DNA of 64,000 bases from Vibrio hepatarius (GCF_018860525.1 NZ_JAHKPM010000029.1:1-64000); one strand, 5' to 3'; shown: positions 44,609 to 54,794, counted from the stretch's first letter. Translations and numbers: made by a program. Notes: generated from the letters alone by a model not told the origin.

Positions 44609-44851
44609 TCTACTGTCTCACAATAATTAATTTTTATTAAGTGATGAGGAGGGAAACTCCAATGTAGTCGGTTATAAGAAAGTCACCTTGATGTTTTCAC
44701 CACTAGTATGCCTCGAACCAAGTAGACAATGCAGCATATTGGCGGCATTATTTTTCAAATTTAATTGGTCATAAAATTAATAACTCGCAGCAGAGTTCCA
44801 TTTCATTTTATTTTCAATGTTGTGAATCGTTAAGTTAGTATGCGCGAGGAA

Positions 44852-44884
44852 AACATACACACCATAGAAGGTGGTGTGTATGTT
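44852..44884 (-). terminator. terminator of the copper-delivery operon
   Basis: AACATACACACC (44852-44863) pairs perfectly with GGTGTGTATGTT (44873-44884); on the minus strand TTCC follows. It lies 15 bp beyond the PCuAC stop codon. The stem core ACATACACAC is shared with the chitinase terminator at 51584. Confidence 0.75.
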
Positions 44885-44899
44885 GAAAGATGATCGGTT

Positions 44900-45349
44900 T
44901 TATTTATGTTGATGCTTCATGCCGCTCATGACCTTTTTGATTGGCGCCGTTACGACTTTCTTTTCGCCGTTAGCAAAGGTGAGGGTCACATCGATATTCT
45001 CGCCTTCGGTTAGTGGTTTCTTTAGGTTGAACAGCATAATGTGCAAGCTGCCAGGCTTTAGTTCGATCATGCTTTTTGCTGGGATAGTAAGCTTATCTAC
45101 TTGACGCATTTTCATCACGTCGCCTTCTTTAATCACGTCATGCAGTTCTACTTTGCCAGCAGCTTCTGTTGTCGCTGAGACAATTACACGGTCTTTATCG
45201 CTGTGGTTCATTATTTCACTAAATACGGCACTGGTTGCCGCATTTGGTGGCGTTGCGCGCGCATAAGTGTGTGACAACATAATGTCTTCGCAAGCATGAG
45301 CAAATGGGCTAAGGGCGAGAGAGGTTAGAATTAGGGCTTTGAACTTCAT
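44900..45349 (-). CDS. periplasmic copper chaperone PCuA(C)
   Basis: Delivers Cu(I) to cytochrome oxidase. 149 residues with a signal peptide (about 19). The PCuAC metal pattern H(M)x10Mx21HxM is represented by ELHDVIKEGDVMKM near residue 72-85 and LHIMLFNL near 107, and the C-terminus has MSGMKHQHK. Its ATG shares one base with the SCO stop, so the genes are coupled. Confidence 0.9.
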   Translation of the reverse strand: MKFKALILTSLALSPFAHACEDIMLSHTYARATPPNAATSAVFSEIMNHSDKDRVIVSATTEAAGKVELHDVIKEGDVMKMRQVDKLTIPAKSMIELKPGSLHIMLFNLKKPLTEGENIDVTLTFANGEKKVVTAPIKKVMSGMKHQHK

Positions 45350-45948
45350 TACGAATTTCCTTGTGAAGTAAGGGTTTTCATTGCTTGTACCAAAGGTGCT
45401 GGTGTTAGCGTGTGTGGCACTTTAGTGATTAACTTGCCATCTGGTTTTAGAAAGTAAAAATATGAGCTGTGATCGAGAGTGTATTTCAGCTCAGAGTTTT
45501 TCAATTTAGTTTTACGGAAAATGACGCCGTATTTATGTGCAAGAGGGGAGGTGACATCAAGAGGTGCTGATAACCCTTCAATCATTGGGTGAAAATACTG
45601 CGCATACTTATAAGAGTCAGCCGCCGCATCACGCTCAGGATCTAAAGAGATGAACATAGGCCTAAATTTAGTAGTCACTGAATCATCAAGTTGGTTTAGT
45701 GCTCCTGCTAACATAGCAAGTGATGTTGGGCATACATCAGGGCAGCGTGTAAAACCAAAGTAAACAATACGGATCCGTGAGTCTTGTTGGTCAAAGATAG
45801 TTACAGGTTTGTCATCTTTACCAAACAAGATAACGTCTTTGTCTGATACAACTGGTGCCTCGACTTCGGGTTGCGAATCCAAGTAGGCATTGATTCCAAA
45901 TCCGAGTGCAAACGCTGCGACTAAGATTAAAGACCATATTTTACTCAT
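45349..45948 (-). CDS. SCO1/SenC family copper-binding thioredoxin-like protein
   Basis: 199 residues, membrane anchored at the N-terminus. The copper/redox CxxxC is CPDVCPTS near residue 73, with the distal His in LDHSSYFYFLKPDG. Works with PCuAC in assembling the CuA centre of cytochrome c oxidase or in copper sensing. Four-base overlap with the upstream gene and one-base overlap with pcuAC show a three-gene operon. Confidence 0.93.
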   Translation of the reverse strand: MSKIWSLILVAAFALGFGINAYLDSQPEVEAPVVSDKDVILFGKDDKPVTIFDQQDSRIRIVYFGFTRCPDVCPTSLAMLAGALNQLDDSVTTKFRPMFISLDPERDAAADSYKYAQYFHPMIEGLSAPLDVTSPLAHKYGVIFRKTKLKNSELKYTLDHSSYFYFLKPDGKLITKVPHTLTPAPLVQAMKTLTSQGNS

Positions 45949-46373
45949 TGTTCCATCCTAATTGAAGCGCTCACACTTTGTTGGCCATCAGTTACCTCGC
46001 CTACCCAAGTCATAGTATTGGTGGTACAGATAGGGAGCGTAATTAAGCCACTGTATTGAGAAGCGCCGCTTTTGTTGAGTTTAAACATTAGAGTACCCAT
46101 CTCCATTTCATAGCCTTGCAAAGTCATCATTAAGCTTTGCTGTTTAGAACCAGGCCAGTCAACAGTGATGTGGGTTGGTACCAAAGGTTGGCTGATATCT
46201 CGATCAACTTTTATACCAATATTACCAAGTTCACAAGCCTGAGTCGTTAGGAGACAATATTCTGACAAAGGTTTGACTTGAGCACGTATTTTAAACCATT
46301 GATAAATGTCACCGGCAAAGAAACCCGCACTTATCGCACAGGCTACCACCACGAGTTTAAGTATTGAAGACAC
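45945..46373 (-). CDS. membrane-anchored uncharacterised protein of the SCO operon
   Basis: 142 residues: N-terminal membrane helix (VVACAISAGFFAGDIYQWF) then a periplasmic beta-rich domain with cysteines in YCLLTTQACELG and LPICTTNTM, and methionines MEMGTLMFKL. The stop overlaps the SCO start (ATGA). It is probably involved in copper handling or oxidase assembly by context. No named family recognised with confidence. Confidence 0.7.
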   Translation of the reverse strand: MSSILKLVVVACAISAGFFAGDIYQWFKIRAQVKPLSEYCLLTTQACELGNIGIKVDRDISQPLVPTHITVDWPGSKQQSLMMTLQGYEMEMGTLMFKLNKSGASQYSGLITLPICTTNTMTWVGEVTDGQQSVSASIRMEQ

Positions 46374-46686
46374 AGAGCGTTCTCATTTTATGCTAAGAGG
46401 CGATCCTATCACTAGATGTTGATAAATAGCGAAGCTCTCTAAAAAATTGTGCAGATAATCAATGAGTGTGTGACGATGTTTTGTTAGTTGTGACTTTATG
46501 CACCACACAATGTAATGAGCTGTGGCTGGAAAATTGGCTATTTCAGTTGCGGCACGTCATTTTTACCACGGTGTTACTCTTGTCACATTTATATGAGCGT
46601 GAATGAATAATGTGTGGTTTTTAACGAATAACATAGTTTAGCCTGTTTAAGCCAAACAAAGCGATCAGTCAGTTAGGTGGTTAAGG
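46374..46686. other. 313-bp divergent intergenic region
   Basis: Must hold the promoters of the SCO operon and the HD-GYP gene. I see no gene, strong hairpin or repeat in it. Confidence 0.5.
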
Positions 46687-47958
46687 ATGGATGTGCTACT
46701 TGATAATGTCAGTATAGACTTACGTAAGTTATTATTTGAAATTGCTACAGCCCTTGATGCTGTTGGGGTTGATGATATTCAGCATGGCTACCGTGTTGCT
46801 TATATGGCGTATCAATGTTCTCAACGAATGGGGTGGGAAGAAGAACTTGCCCAAGTTTCTTTTGCTCTTGGATTGATTCATGATTGTGGTGTATCCAAGC
46901 CTAAAGAGCGCACCTCTTTATTTACAAAGTTGCAACCTGATAATGTTCAAGCGCATTGTGATAAAGGGTATCAACTCCTAAGATCTTGCCCGCCTCTTGC
47001 TGGGCTTGCACTGCCGGTTTTATATCACCATACCGATTGGGTAACACTTTCTAATCAGAACCGACCGTCATCAACAGACAAAAAGCTAGCCAGTCTGATC
47101 TTCATAAGTGATAGGGTGGATTTTCTTTACTTAGGCAGTATTTTCGATCAATTTGGTCATCTGACAAACTCTGATAAGAATGTTATCGCTAATGAGCTTG
47201 TGGAGAATTCAGGTTCACTTTTTGAGCCTAATTTAGTGGCTTGTATGTCTGAGCTAATACACAACGATGATTTCTGGTTTTCAATGCGGCCAGAATACAT
47301 TGAGACTATGGCGAGTCGCTTCCCGAGTGTGCCTTTTTTTTCTGCTCGAATGGGGTTAGAAAACTCGATTTCAGTCGCCGAACTATTTGCAGAGATTGTT
47401 GATACCAAAAGCCCATTTACCTGCCAGCACTCACGTAAAGTTGCTCGTCTGAGCGCTTTTATTGGCAAAAAACTCGGGTTTTCAGCTAAAGCACAGCGTA
47501 TGTTGTACTTAGCTGGATTAGTTCACGACATAGGTAAGCTGAAAACTCCGTCAATTGTGCTGCATAAACCGACAGATTTAACTGAACAGGAATACGCGTG
47601 TATTAAACGTCATGCCACAGATACTCGGCATACTTTGATGAATATTTTTCAGTCGAGCCAGATTGTTGAATGGGCCGCGAATCACCATGAAAGACTTGAT
47701 GGTTCAGGATACCCGCTAGGAATATCGGCGAATGATATTGATTTTCCAAGCCGTATTATTGCAATTAGCGATGTTTTTCAAGCTTTGACTCAATCTCGGC
47801 CATATCGTCAGGGGCTAACCATTAATGAGGCTCTGCAAATTATACAGGCATTGGTGGAGGGGGGTAAATTAGACCAGACAGTATTTGATTGTTTACATGA
47901 TCATAGCCAAGAATGCTATTTTATTTCAACAGCAGCGCAAGAAACAGCCAGCGCTTAA
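46687..47958 (+). CDS. soluble HD-GYP cyclic-di-GMP phosphodiesterase with tandem HD domains
   Basis: 423 residues, no membrane segment. The N-terminal half has a partial HD domain (ALGLIHDCGVSKP, about residues 58-70; VLYHHTDW about 115). The C-terminal half is a full HD-GYP: CQHSRKVARLS, LVHDIGKLKTP and NHHERLDGSGYPLG. AGGTGG precedes the ATG. Likely hydrolyses cyclic di-GMP; the N-terminal HD may be regulatory. Confidence 0.88.
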   Translation: MDVLLDNVSIDLRKLLFEIATALDAVGVDDIQHGYRVAYMAYQCSQRMGWEEELAQVSFALGLIHDCGVSKPKERTSLFTKLQPDNVQAHCDKGYQLLRSCPPLAGLALPVLYHHTDWVTLSNQNRPSSTDKKLASLIFISDRVDFLYLGSIFDQFGHLTNSDKNVIANELVENSGSLFEPNLVACMSELIHNDDFWFSMRPEYIETMASRFPSVPFFSARMGLENSISVAELFAEIVDTKSPFTCQHSRKVARLSAFIGKKLGFSAKAQRMLYLAGLVHDIGKLKTPSIVLHKPTDLTEQEYACIKRHATDTRHTLMNIFQSSQIVEWAANHHERLDGSGYPLGISANDIDFPSRIIAISDVFQALTQSRPYRQGLTINEALQIIQALVEGGKLDQTVFDCLHDHSQECYFISTAAQETASA

Positions 47959-47976
47959 TAAACTGGCTGCTTAGAG

Positions 47977-48624
47977 TTAAGAACCGTTGCTTAGCAAGAA
48001 TTCTTTAAAGCGAGATTGAGTTTCCGCATCGGCTTTACTGTACCAAAAATGCAACATTTCTTCTGCGGTTGAGTCGGTACCTAGGTTTTCATTTGCGATC
48101 TTCTTTGTGGGAAGCATGGTAGTGGCTGTGATAGGCGTTATAGCCGCAACGCCGCCTCGGCGGTTATAGTCAGCCAGTTCTATCTTGAAATTTCGGCCAA
48201 TCTGCATTCCATCTTTGATGAGTTTGTCTTGTGTTACTGCTACGGCAGCGCCGCCAGCTGACGTCAGTTGCCACTCAAAATTTTTGATTTCCTTTTCACC
48301 TTCATGGCGATCTCGGTATTGCGGCATATCGAAAGTAAGTTCAGTTTCTTTGGCGTTGAACTTGGCGATAATCGGGTCACTTTCTAGGATGATGCGGTCA
48401 TTACCTTGCATGAAATAAGGCTGGTAACGAAACAAGATTTGATTTTCTCCATCGGGGAGGGTTAATTTTTTTGTTTTAGAGAAGAAACTGCCAGAGAGCT
48501 CCGGCTTACCATCGTTTACAACTAAGAGATCAATTGTGTCTGGTACTGTTATTGTCACGTCAGCCACAGCCATGCTGCTTATTGTCAGGGCTGCTGCGGC
48601 CAAGAATGTTGTTTTGATGTTCAT
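47977..48624 (-). CDS. YccT-like DUF2057 family periplasmic protein
   Basis: 215 residues with signal peptide (ASSMAVA-type cut near residue 21). DUF2057 pattern: DTIDLLVVNDGKP, QILFRYQPYF and a C-terminal AEEMLHFWYSKADAETQSRF. E. coli YccT lowers curli formation; the role in vibrios is unknown. Converges with the HD-GYP gene, 18 bp apart. Confidence 0.85.
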   Translation of the reverse strand: MNIKTTFLAAAALTISSMAVADVTITVPDTIDLLVVNDGKPELSGSFFSKTKKLTLPDGENQILFRYQPYFMQGNDRIILESDPIIAKFNAKETELTFDMPQYRDRHEGEKEIKNFEWQLTSAGGAAVAVTQDKLIKDGMQIGRNFKIELADYNRRGGVAAITPITATTMLPTKKIANENLGTDSTAEEMLHFWYSKADAETQSRFKEFLLSNGS

Positions 48625-49033
48625 GACTCAATCCACTTATTTTGGTTAGCATACACTTTGCCAAGCGAATCGGGATATTTCAATTAGACGAATGTCAAAG
48701 TGATAAGATTTCACGGAAAGTTAACTTTTATAGTGAATAGTTGAGTCATTAATGCTGGCTACTATTTTATAAAATTTGGGTCGAAATCCAGTTTACAGTG
48801 TAACAAAGTAAATTTGCTCTGCGAATTTTTAAGCTTGCCTCGAAAACAATGTTTATTTTTTTCATCAAAAAAAAAGTCTCTTAAATACTCAAAATAGGTT
48901 CTTCGAAAATATGTTCATCGGATGGTAATCGAAGAATAGAGCCTACTTATCACTACCGTAAGAAACTTCTGTTGATAAGAAAAGACAAGACTTGCCCATT
49001 TTAGGGAAAGTCATAGGAATGAGAGAGACAGTT
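48625..49033. other. 409-bp promoter region between yccT-like and chitinase genes
   Basis: Divergent promoters expected. Long A run near 48866. No small gene or clear operator recognised. Confidence 0.5.
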
Positions 49034-51571
49034 ATGAATCGTATAACGTTGTATGTTGCCAGTATCGCTATAGCATCATCGAGCTCAGTAATGGCATTGC
49101 CCGCAACCCCAACTATTGATGTGAATGGGTCAAATAATCTCCAGTTTTCCAAAGTTGAGTTGGCGATGGATACGACTTCTGGATATAACCAGATGGTGAA
49201 GTATTTTGAAAAAGCTGATATAGGCATCAAGTTTAACCAATGGAGTGGTACGACAGGAAATACATACAAGATTTACTTTGATGGAAATGAAGTGGCCAAT
49301 GGTGATATTTCAGGAAGCCAAACTACAGCTAACTTCAAGTATGCCCAAGGTGGACGTTACCAGTTAACGGTTGAAGCTTGCGATGCATCTGGATGTAGCG
49401 TCAGTTCACCCGCGACTGTGATTATTGCTGATACAGATGGCGTTCACTTAGAACCCCTACCGATGAATGTTGATCCTAACAACAATGACTACAATATGGA
49501 CCCCAATACGGTGATGGGGACATATTTTGTTGAGTGGGGCATATATGGACGCGATTTTACGGTTGATAACATCCCAGCTCATAATTTGACTCATATATTG
49601 TACGGCTTTATTCCTATATGTGGTCCCAACGAATCACTCAAATCTGTCGGTGGTAATAGTTATCAGGCGCTAAAAACGGCGTGTACTGGGGTGCCAGATT
49701 ATGAAGTGGTGATTCATGATCCTTGGGCGGCATATCAAAAAAACTTTTCTCAGGCAGGGCATACGTTTAATTCGCCCATAAAAGGTAACTACGCCATGCT
49801 AATGGCGCTTAAACAGCGTTATCCTGAACTTAAAGTTATTCCTTCCATTGGTGGTTGGACACTCTCTGATCCTTTTTATGATTTTACCATTAAGGCGAAC
49901 CGAGATATTTTTGTCGCGTCTGTTAAGAGGTTTTTAACGACATGGAAATTTTATGATGGTGTTGATATTGATTGGGAATTCCCTGGTGGAGGTGGCGCAG
50001 CTCCTGATTTAGGCGATCCAGCCAATGATGGTCCTGCGTATGTGAATTTAATGAGTGAATTACGTACCATGCTAGATCAACTTGAGCGAGATTCTGGCCG
50101 AACTTATGAGCTGACATCCGCTATCGGGGTTGGTTACGACAAAATTGAAGATGTGAATTACGCCGATGCCGTTCAGTATATGGATTACATCTTTGCTATG
50201 ACATACGACTTTTATGGCGGTTGGGACAACGTACCTGGTCATCAGACAGCTCTTTATTGCGGTACTTTTATGCGTCCTGGCCAGTGTGATGGTTCTGGTA
50301 TGGATGGTGATGGTGTTCCTTATAAAGGTCCAGCCTACACAGGTGATAACGGTATAAAATTGATCCTTGATCAGGGTGTTCCGGCAAATAAATTGGTGCT
50401 TGGTACCGCTATGTATGGGCGTGGCTGGGAAGGCGTAACGCCAGATACCTTGACTGATTCAAATGATCCTATGACAGGTACAGCAACAGGGAAGCTTAAA
50501 GGCTCGACACAGCAAGGTGTTTGGGAAGCTGGTGTGATTGATTATAAAGGTGTCAAAACCTATATGCTTGGTCCAAATAAAACGGGCGTTAATGGTTTTG
50601 AATATGGCTATGACAGCCAGGCTGAAGCACCTTGGGTTTGGAATCCTAGTACTGGCCAATTGATTACCTTTGACGATGATCGCTCGATAAAAGCTAAGGG
50701 AGCTTATGTTCGCAGTTTAGGTTTAGCGGGATTATTCTCGTGGGAAATCGATGCTGATAATGGCGATATACTTAATGCTATGCATGAAGGTTTGGCTGGT
50801 GGAACGCCAGCTAATCGAGCGCCATTAGCGAATGCGGGACCAGATATGTCATCAACTGGACCTGCTTCTATCGTTTTGGATGGCTCCCGTTCTAGTGATC
50901 CTGACGGCACTATTGTTAGCTACCAGTGGGAACAGACGACAGGTATACCTGTTTCACTCGAAGACGCGAACACTTCCAAGGTAACTTTCAGTGTATCAGA
51001 GGTGGCAAAAGCGGAACAGCTAACCTTCACGCTAACCGTCACGGATGATGATGGTGCTACGGGTACAGATGCTATTGTAGTGACGATACAGCCTAAAGAT
51101 ACCGGGCCTGGTAATACAGCTCCTGTTGCGAGAGTATCGGCTCCAGATAGAGTGAAAGCTGGAGACGCAGTTGTGGTTGATGCCTCGGGTTCGACCGATG
51201 CAGAAAATGATCCACTTACTTATCGCTGGGATACTCCATCTGGTATGAAAGTGGACATTGATGGCGCGCGGGTGAGTTTTATCTCGCCAGAGTTTAATCA
51301 AGATACCTCTTTATTATTTACGGTGAATGTCAGTGACTCCAAAGCCAGTTCTTTAGCGTCAGTAACGGTCGTTGTAGCAAAGAAAGGCGCTGGAGGAGGG
51401 CAATGTGATAACGTTTGGGATGCAAATAGTATTTACAATAGCGGCGATAAAGTGATTTGGGACAAGAGAGAGTGGCGAGCGAGGTGGTGGACACAAGGTG
51501 AGAATCCTTCCCAATCTGGCCCTTGGGGCGTATGGGAGGACATCGGGGCAGCAAATTGCACAACCCACTAA
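49034..51571 (+). CDS. secreted GH18 chitinase with ChiA-type N-domain, PKD repeats and chitin-binding domain
   Basis: Endo- or exo-chitinase, 845 residues from the ATG at 49034. Signal peptide (cut near residue 21), an N-terminal Fn3/PKD-like ChiA_N domain (about 22-135), a GH18 barrel with DGVD311-I-D313-W-E315FPGG (catalytic E315) and a chitinase insertion domain, two PKD domains (about 595-780, NRAPLANAGPD, NTAPVARVSAPD), and a C-terminal type 5/12 chitin-binding domain (WDANSIYNSGDKV, REWRARWWTQGENP). Resembles Vibrio ChiA. An ATG at 49019 is an alternative start. Growth on chitin is expected. Confidence 0.95.
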   Translation: MNRITLYVASIAIASSSSVMALPATPTIDVNGSNNLQFSKVELAMDTTSGYNQMVKYFEKADIGIKFNQWSGTTGNTYKIYFDGNEVANGDISGSQTTANFKYAQGGRYQLTVEACDASGCSVSSPATVIIADTDGVHLEPLPMNVDPNNNDYNMDPNTVMGTYFVEWGIYGRDFTVDNIPAHNLTHILYGFIPICGPNESLKSVGGNSYQALKTACTGVPDYEVVIHDPWAAYQKNFSQAGHTFNSPIKGNYAMLMALKQRYPELKVIPSIGGWTLSDPFYDFTIKANRDIFVASVKRFLTTWKFYDGVDIDWEFPGGGGAAPDLGDPANDGPAYVNLMSELRTMLDQLERDSGRTYELTSAIGVGYDKIEDVNYADAVQYMDYIFAMTYDFYGGWDNVPGHQTALYCGTFMRPGQCDGSGMDGDGVPYKGPAYTGDNGIKLILDQGVPANKLVLGTAMYGRGWEGVTPDTLTDSNDPMTGTATGKLKGSTQQGVWEAGVIDYKGVKTYMLGPNKTGVNGFEYGYDSQAEAPWVWNPSTGQLITFDDDRSIKAKGAYVRSLGLAGLFSWEIDADNGDILNAMHEGLAGGTPANRAPLANAGPDMSSTGPASIVLDGSRSSDPDGTIVSYQWEQTTGIPVSLEDANTSKVTFSVSEVAKAEQLTFTLTVTDDDGATGTDAIVVTIQPKDTGPGNTAPVARVSAPDRVKAGDAVVVDASGSTDAENDPLTYRWDTPSGMKVDIDGARVSFISPEFNQDTSLLFTVNVSDSKASSLASVTVVVAKKGAGGGQCDNVWDANSIYNSGDKVIWDKREWRARWWTQGENPSQSGPWGVWEDIGAANCTTH

Positions 51572-51583
51572 GTCAGTATTTCT

Positions 51584-51619
51584 GAATAACATACACACGA
51601 TGGAGTGTGTATGTTATTC
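51584..51619 (+). terminator. chitinase terminator
   Basis: A 15-bp perfect stem (51584-51598 with 51605-51619) around a 6-nt loop, 12 bp after the chitinase stop; TTTT follows shortly. The core ACATACACAC recurs in the copper-operon terminator. Confidence 0.85.
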
Positions 51620-51880
51620 ATTTTACATGCGATTTATCAAGCCTTAAGCAATCAAAATCAACTCAGTATAAAAGTTTCACTAGGCCAACTGGACGTTAGA
51701 GTATGCTCTAATTCAGTCGAGCCTTATTGAACTGGTTTTTTGGGGGATTTAAAAGGTAAGTGTAGGTGTTAGGTTTGATACCAGTAATTTAAATGCTTTA
51801 CTTTCCAATCTTGTATTGATTTATAACAAACATATCTCCATTAAATATGAAACAGATTTGATATAGGTTTTATATTCAAC

Positions 51881-51923
51881 TAATGTAATAATGTAAGTTG
51901 TAATTAGTTATGTTATTACATTA
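51881..51923 (+). promoter_or_regulatory. inverted repeat upstream of ribA
   Basis: TAATGTAATAA (51881-51891) and TTATTACATTA (51913-51923) are perfect 11-bp inverted arms, 66 bp before the ribA start codon. AT-only stem suggests a protein-binding operator rather than an RNA structure. The rest of the 418-bp region 51572-51989 shows nothing else; the conserved FMN-riboswitch core was not recognised. Confidence 0.4.
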
Positions 51924-51989
51924 CTAGCATAAGGTAATGTTCGGCGAGTGTGATAGCTAGGTATATTTAATAATAAAGTGAGTATAGAT

Positions 51990-52586
51990 ATGTCAGATGT
52001 ACGTACACGAGTAGACTTTAAAGTCGGGCAACAAAGTAACATTGATGCTGAAATTGTGTCTTTTCATGGTCTGAAGACAGATAAAGAACACGTGGCAGTC
52101 ATTTTTAAAAATGCTGACAAAATGCAGGCAGTACCGCTAGTACGTATGCATTCTGAATGCCTTACTGGAGATGTATTTCACTCTTCGAGATGCGATTGTG
52201 GTGAGCAGCTTGAAGAAACAATCAATCTGATGGGGGAGTCGGGTGGTATTATCTTGTATTTGCGTCAAGAAGGACGGGGTATAGGCTTATACAATAAAAT
52301 TGATGCTTATCGCTTACAAAGCCAAGGAATGAATACCTATGAGGCCAACAATCACCTAGGCTTTGATGATGATCTGCGTGATTTCACAGAGGCCGCTCAA
52401 ATGTTAAATGCACTAGGTATTACTCAGGTTCGATTGGTAACAAATAACCCGAAAAAAATTAGTGAGCTATCTGAATATGGGATTAATATCATTGAAGTGG
52501 TGAATACATCTGCCCATATTAAAGACGGCAATAAAAATTACCTCAAAGCCAAAGTATGTCATGGAAATCATTTACTGACAGTGTAA
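51990..52586 (+). CDS. ribA: GTP cyclohydrolase II
   Basis: First committed step of riboflavin synthesis: GTP to 2,5-diamino-6-ribosylamino-pyrimidinone phosphate, formate and PPi. 198 residues; the zinc site is [18 protein letters not shown], with [13 protein letters not shown] next and [17 protein letters not shown]. The ATG at 51990 (SDVRTRVDF...) is used; an earlier GTG at 51978 is in frame. Monocistronic, ended by a terminator. Confidence 0.95.
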   Translation: MSDVRTRVDFKVGQQSNIDAEIVSFHGLKTDKEHVAVIFKNADKMQAVPLVRMHSECLTGDVFHSSRCDCGEQLEETINLMGESGGIILYLRQEGRGIGLYNKIDAYRLQSQGMNTYEANNHLGFDDDLRDFTEAAQMLNALGITQVRLVTNNPKKISELSEYGINIIEVVNTSAHIKDGNKNYLKAKVCHGNHLLTV

Positions 52587-52635
52587 GAACAGAGATGAAA
52601 GGTTCAACTAACATATCATTGTTGAACCTGTTCTT
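52585..52635 (+). terminator. ribA terminator
   Basis: AAGAACA (52585-52591) and TGTTCTT (52629-52635) enclose a second perfect stem GGTTCAAC/GTTGAACC (52601-52608/52621-52628). It overlaps the ribA stop codon and separates it from the converging lapB. Confidence 0.7.
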
Positions 52636-52662
52636 GTTACACTCTACTACCTGTTCCTCTGA

Positions 52663-54777
52663 TTAGTTTACGGCGCGAATATTACCTTGCCTTAGGTTAT
52701 TGAGAACCTCAGCCTTGGGGCCGTCGGTAATAATAGTGCCTTTCTCCATTACGATGATTCGATCAACCACTTCTAGCATGGACGTCTTATGGGTTATCAA
52801 AACTAAAGTTTCGGATGGTTTTAGTTGAGAGAGCTGTTGCTTAATTTGCATTTCAGAGCGATTATCCATTGCACTTGTCGGTTCGTCCATCAGTAGAACG
52901 GGCGGCCTATGTAAGAAGGCACGAGCAATAGTAACGGCTTGACGTTGACCTCCGGACAGCAGTAACCCGCCTTCACCAACTTGTCGTTCCAACCCTGCCG
53001 GATCTTGCTGAGTAAAGACGCTAACACCTGATCGGTTAGCTGCATCCATAACATCTCGATCGTCGCTGAGTGGGCGGCCAAGCGTGATATTGTCTCGTAT
53101 AGACCCATAAAATAGCTGGCAGTCTTGCTGTACACATCCGATATTACGTCTGATGTCAATATGGTGTAGCTGCTGGATATCTGTATCATCAATACGAACA
53201 TGGCCTTCGGTTGGTTTATAAAGCCCAAGGATCAGACGCTCAAGCGTTGTTTTACCAGATCCGATTCTGCCAATGATAGCGACTTTTTCTCCTGGGTTGA
53301 TGGTGAGACTTAAATCACGTATTGAAGCGATAGGAGCATCTGGGTAGTGGAAGGTCACTTTATCTAATTCAATTTTGCCTTTAACAATGGGGCGATGGAT
53401 ATAACGCTTACCTTCCTCTTGCTCATCTGGCATTGCCATGATTTGTTCAATAATAGCCAAAGAGGATTTGGCTTGATTGTAACGGGTAGAAAGTAGCGAG
53501 AGCTGAACCATAGGGCCAATGGCTCGATTACTCAACATGGTAGCGGCAATAAGTCCGCCCATTGTTAGCTCGCCATCAGCAATTAAATATACGCCGAGAA
53601 TGATCATGCCAATGTTGGATGCTTGTTGAACAAATCCTGCGGTATTGTGAATTCCATCTGTGATACGCTTACTTTTAATGCTCCACTTGGACATATGAGC
53701 AACCGCTTCTTCCCATTTATATTGAAATTGGCTTTGTGCACCGAAAAGTTTGAGAGTTTCTAGGCCAGATAAGCTCTCAATGAGATTGGCATATTTTTGT
53801 GATGCTAAACGTGAGCCTTCTTCAATGGAACGTTTCAGTGGACCTTGTATGATTATTGAGTAAATTACTAAAATCAATACACCTATAATCGGTATAATGA
53901 CTAAGCTGCCTGCCATCAACCAAATTAATAGTAGAAAGAGAAGAGCGAATGGTAAGTCTATAAGGGAGCCAATAGTCGCTGACGCAAAGAACTCCCGAAT
54001 CGACTCGAATTCCTGTAGATGCTTAGCAAAAGCGCCAACTGAAGGAGGTTTTGCTTCCATACGAATCCCAAGTACTTTACTAAATATTTTTGAGGAAATT
54101 AAAACATCAGATTTCTTTCCAGCAATATCGATAAAGTAACTGCGAAGAATTTTTAATGTGAGTTCAAATATGAAAATAGCAAAGATACCACTAGCGAGTA
54201 CCCAAAGTGTTTCAAAAGCTAAATTCGGAACAACTTTGTCATAGACTAAGCGGGTAAACATGGGGGCAGCAACTGCGAATAAGTTAATCAGTATCGAGGC
54301 AATAAAGACATCTCTGTAGATATTTCTTGACTGCCATAATGTGCTCCAAAACCAATGCCCTTCTCGGGTCTTTAGTATCTCGGGCGAGCGTTCATCATAT
54401 CGAAACTGTTTTTTAACTAGAAAGTAACGGCCAATATAGAGTTCATTGAGTTCTTCCAATGATACAGCAGTAGGTACTAGGCCTGATTCCCCAGTCACAA
54501 TTTCAGCTTCCTGCTTCTCTAAGTCAATGGTGTTCAATACACAGGCATCTCCATCCTTAAGGAGTAAGACGACCGGTAATACTAACTCTGAGATGTCTGT
54601 CAAGTTAGAACGGTTTTCCTTTGCGACTAAACCAGCACGTTCGGTTGCGCGGGGAAAAAGAAAGGGGGTTAACTTTCCAGAGGACAAGGGTAAGCCATTA
54701 ATAAGGGCTTCAGGCGAGTTAGCTAAACCGAAATATCGACTGATGTATATGAGCGAGTTGAGTAAAGGATCTTGCAT
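52663..54777 (-). CDS. lapB: type I secretion ABC transporter LapB-like
   Basis: 704 residues: N-terminal C39-like domain without catalytic Cys (about 1-130), six-helix ABC membrane domain (about 160-440), and a nucleotide-binding domain with GRIGSGKTT, LSGGQRQAV and VLLMDEPTSAMD. Exports a large RTX-type adhesin. It is last of the lapC-lapG-lapD-lapB operon. The adhesin itself and the TolC-like outer-membrane protein are not in this window. Confidence 0.9.
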   Translation of the reverse strand: MQDPLLNSLIYISRYFGLANSPEALINGLPLSSGKLTPFLFPRATERAGLVAKENRSNLTDISELVLPVVLLLKDGDACVLNTIDLEKQEAEIVTGESGLVPTAVSLEELNELYIGRYFLVKKQFRYDERSPEILKTREGHWFWSTLWQSRNIYRDVFIASILINLFAVAAPMFTRLVYDKVVPNLAFETLWVLASGIFAIFIFELTLKILRSYFIDIAGKKSDVLISSKIFSKVLGIRMEAKPPSVGAFAKHLQEFESIREFFASATIGSLIDLPFALLFLLLIWLMAGSLVIIPIIGVLILVIYSIIIQGPLKRSIEEGSRLASQKYANLIESLSGLETLKLFGAQSQFQYKWEEAVAHMSKWSIKSKRITDGIHNTAGFVQQASNIGMIILGVYLIADGELTMGGLIAATMLSNRAIGPMVQLSLLSTRYNQAKSSLAIIEQIMAMPDEQEEGKRYIHRPIVKGKIELDKVTFHYPDAPIASIRDLSLTINPGEKVAIIGRIGSGKTTLERLILGLYKPTEGHVRIDDTDIQQLHHIDIRRNIGCVQQDCQLFYGSIRDNITLGRPLSDDRDVMDAANRSGVSVFTQQDPAGLERQVGEGGLLLSGGQRQAVTIARAFLHRPPVLLMDEPTSAMDNRSEMQIKQQLSQLKPSETLVLITHKTSMLEVVDRIIVMEKGTIITDGPKAEVLNNLRQGNIRAVN

Positions 54778-54794
54778 GTACGGCTATAACCTTG

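Noticed and set aside
51620..51989. FMN riboswitch before ribA
   Set aside because: The conserved riboswitch core boxes were not found; only an AT inverted repeat.
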